From Enemella evansiae (GTDB taxonomy: Bacteria > Pseudomonadota > Alphaproteobacteria > Rhodobacterales > Rhodobacteraceae), in assembly GCA_017255395.1 (NCBI GenBank), contig JAFKDC010000017.1, forward strand, positions 1 through 64,000: a stretch of DNA of 64,000 bases, given 5' to 3'. This document shows positions 63,104 through 64,000 of the stretch, in pieces. A model generated the notes under the pieces. The model ran no database searches and was not told where the DNA came from. It worked only from the letters and a program-made list of their open reading frames with translations. Within the stretch, counting starts at the first letter, position 1. Each line of letters starts with the position of its first letter. Made by a program: the position numbers and the translations under genes.

Positions 63104-64000
63104 ATGAGCACCAGACTGGCACAGGGCGGACGCCTCATCGACCGTTCCACCCGGGTTCCCTTCACCTTCGACGGCAAGCGCCTGACCGGCCTTGCCGGCG
63201 ATACGCTGGCCTCGGCGCTGCTGGCCAACGACCAGATGCTGGTCGGGCGGTCCTTCAAGTACCACCGCCCGCGCGGCATCCTCGCCTCGGGCGCGGAAGA
63301 GCCCAACGGTCTGGTGAACCTCGGAGAGGGCAACACCCACGAGCCGAACCAGCGCGTGACCATGACTGAGGTCTTCGAGGGGCTGACTGCCACCTCGCAG
63401 AACCGCTGGCCCTCGCTGGAAACCGATATCGGCGCGCTCAACGGCTTCTTCAGCCGTTTTCTGACCGCGGGCTTCTACTACAAGATGTTCATCCACCCGC
63501 GTCCGCTGTGGAAGCATGTGTACGAACCCTTCATCCGCAAGTCCGCCGGTCTGGGCAAGGCGCCCGACCCGGAGACCCGCGACCCCGACATCTACGAGCA
63601 CTTCCACGTCCACACCGACCTGCTGATCGTCGGCGGCGGTGTGGCGGGTCTTCAGGCCGCTCTGGCCGCCGGGGCCTCGGGCCTCAAGGTCCTGCTGATG
63701 GAGATGGAGCCGCATCTCGGTGGCCGTGCCCCGGTCGATGGCGGCACGGTCGGCGGCAAGCCGGTCGACGCTTGGATCGCAGAGACCCGCACCGCGCTGG
63801 AGGCCATGCCCAACGTGACCATCCGCACCCGCTGCATGGGTTCGGGCGTCTACGACCACGGCTATGCGCTGGGGTATGAAAAGGTCGCCGACCACGTTCC
63901 GGGCAGCGGCGCGCCGCGCCATCGCCTGTGGCGGGTCCGGGCCGGGCACATCCTGCTGGCGACCGGCGCGCTCGAGCGGCCCATCGCCTTTGCGGGCAAC
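63104..64000 (+). CDS. soxA: Sarcosine oxidase subunit alpha, N-terminal part (runs off the right edge)
   Basis: The first 299 codons are in the window. The N-terminal ferredoxin-like domain shows FTFDGKRLTGLAGDTLASAL and SFKYHRPRGILASGAEEPN; the NAD/FAD-binding domain begins at LLIVGGGVAGLQAALAAGAS. Full-length SoxA is about 1000 residues, with a C-terminal folate-binding domain beyond the window. AAGGGGGG precedes ATG 63104. Confidence 0.94.
   Translation, partial: MSTRLAQGGRLIDRSTRVPFTFDGKRLTGLAGDTLASALLANDQMLVGRSFKYHRPRGILASGAEEPNGLVNLGEGNTHEPNQRVTMTEVFEGLTATSQNRWPSLETDIGALNGFFSRFLTAGFYYKMFIHPRPLWKHVYEPFIRKSAGLGKAPDPETRDPDIYEHFHVHTDLLIVGGGVAGLQAALAAGASGLKVLLMEMEPHLGGRAPVDGGTVGGKPVDAWIAETRTALEAMPNVTIRTRCMGSGVYDHGYALGYEKVADHVPGSGAPRHRLWRVRAGHILLATGALERPIAFAGN

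Overview
The window is high-GC DNA with the gene content of a Rhodobacterales (Roseobacter-type) alphaproteobacterium. The evidence is a methionine synthase split into two adjacent genes, a DUF3572 gene next to a PleD-like cyclase, paired lysC/ptsP, a CUT1 sugar ABC operon, a TRAP transporter, a sox (sarcosine oxidase) cluster and a Rhodobacterales-type small lipoprotein. I found no rRNA, tRNA or CRISPR array.

Layout. (1) 1-120 is the edge of an IS481-like element. (2) 177-15958 is a large catabolic region. It holds a CoA-transferase, enoyl-CoA hydratase, Dabb protein, MaoC hydratase, two aldo/keto reductases, acyl-CoA dehydrogenase, SDR, a DUF993 protein and a TIM-barrel isomerase. A LacI regulator and a binding-protein/permease/permease/ATPase sugar importer follow. 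Three palindromes of the form TAAC-N6-GTTA sit in its two divergent promoter regions, and two LacI-type operators sit in the lacI/ABC promoter region. (3) 16120-22018 has split metH, a Crp/Fnr regulator and an HWE histidine kinase. (4) 22380-31548 is a hexuronate-type locus: two GntR/FCD regulators, TRAP dctPQM, RidA, a DadA-like oxidase and uxuBA. (5) 31724-39373 has a cupin with a decayed carboxymuconolactone-decarboxylase remnant, glutamate dehydrogenase, a PepSY membrane protein with a small Cys/His protein, a lipoprotein, a LysR regulator and an esterase. (6) 39668-43258 has a Nudix hydrolase, a DUF983 protein and an EF-hand / ECF sigma / putative anti-sigma / metal-sensor-like cluster. 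(7) 43436-52305 is largely housekeeping: PleD-like cyclase, DUF3572, HAD phosphatase, ptsP, lysC, SnoaL-like, DUF1178 and waaA. (8) 52458-54389 is a scar, with the tail of a cobalamin-independent (core MetE-like) methionine synthase, the head of a flavin reductase and a decayed IS3-family element. (9) 54426-60639 has dusA, a TSUP permease, an RTX-repeat protein, DUF1289, ruvX and ccmI. (10) 60817-64000 has soxB, a small membrane protein, soxD and the start of soxA.

How the genes work together. Region 2 looks like one carbohydrate-linked pathway that feeds acyl-CoA-type chemistry, under a LacI repressor plus a second regulator that is not in the window. Region 4 should import a uronate-like acid and lead to 2-keto-3-deoxygluconate, with an amine-oxidising branch (DadA plus RidA). 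Methionine synthesis here rests on the B12-dependent split MetH, because the B12-independent alternative survives only as fragments. The most unusual non-coding structures are a degenerate 18-bp tandem array (10023-10247), a paired-hairpin element present twice (14774 and 39615), and an 11-bp dyad ahead of gdhA.
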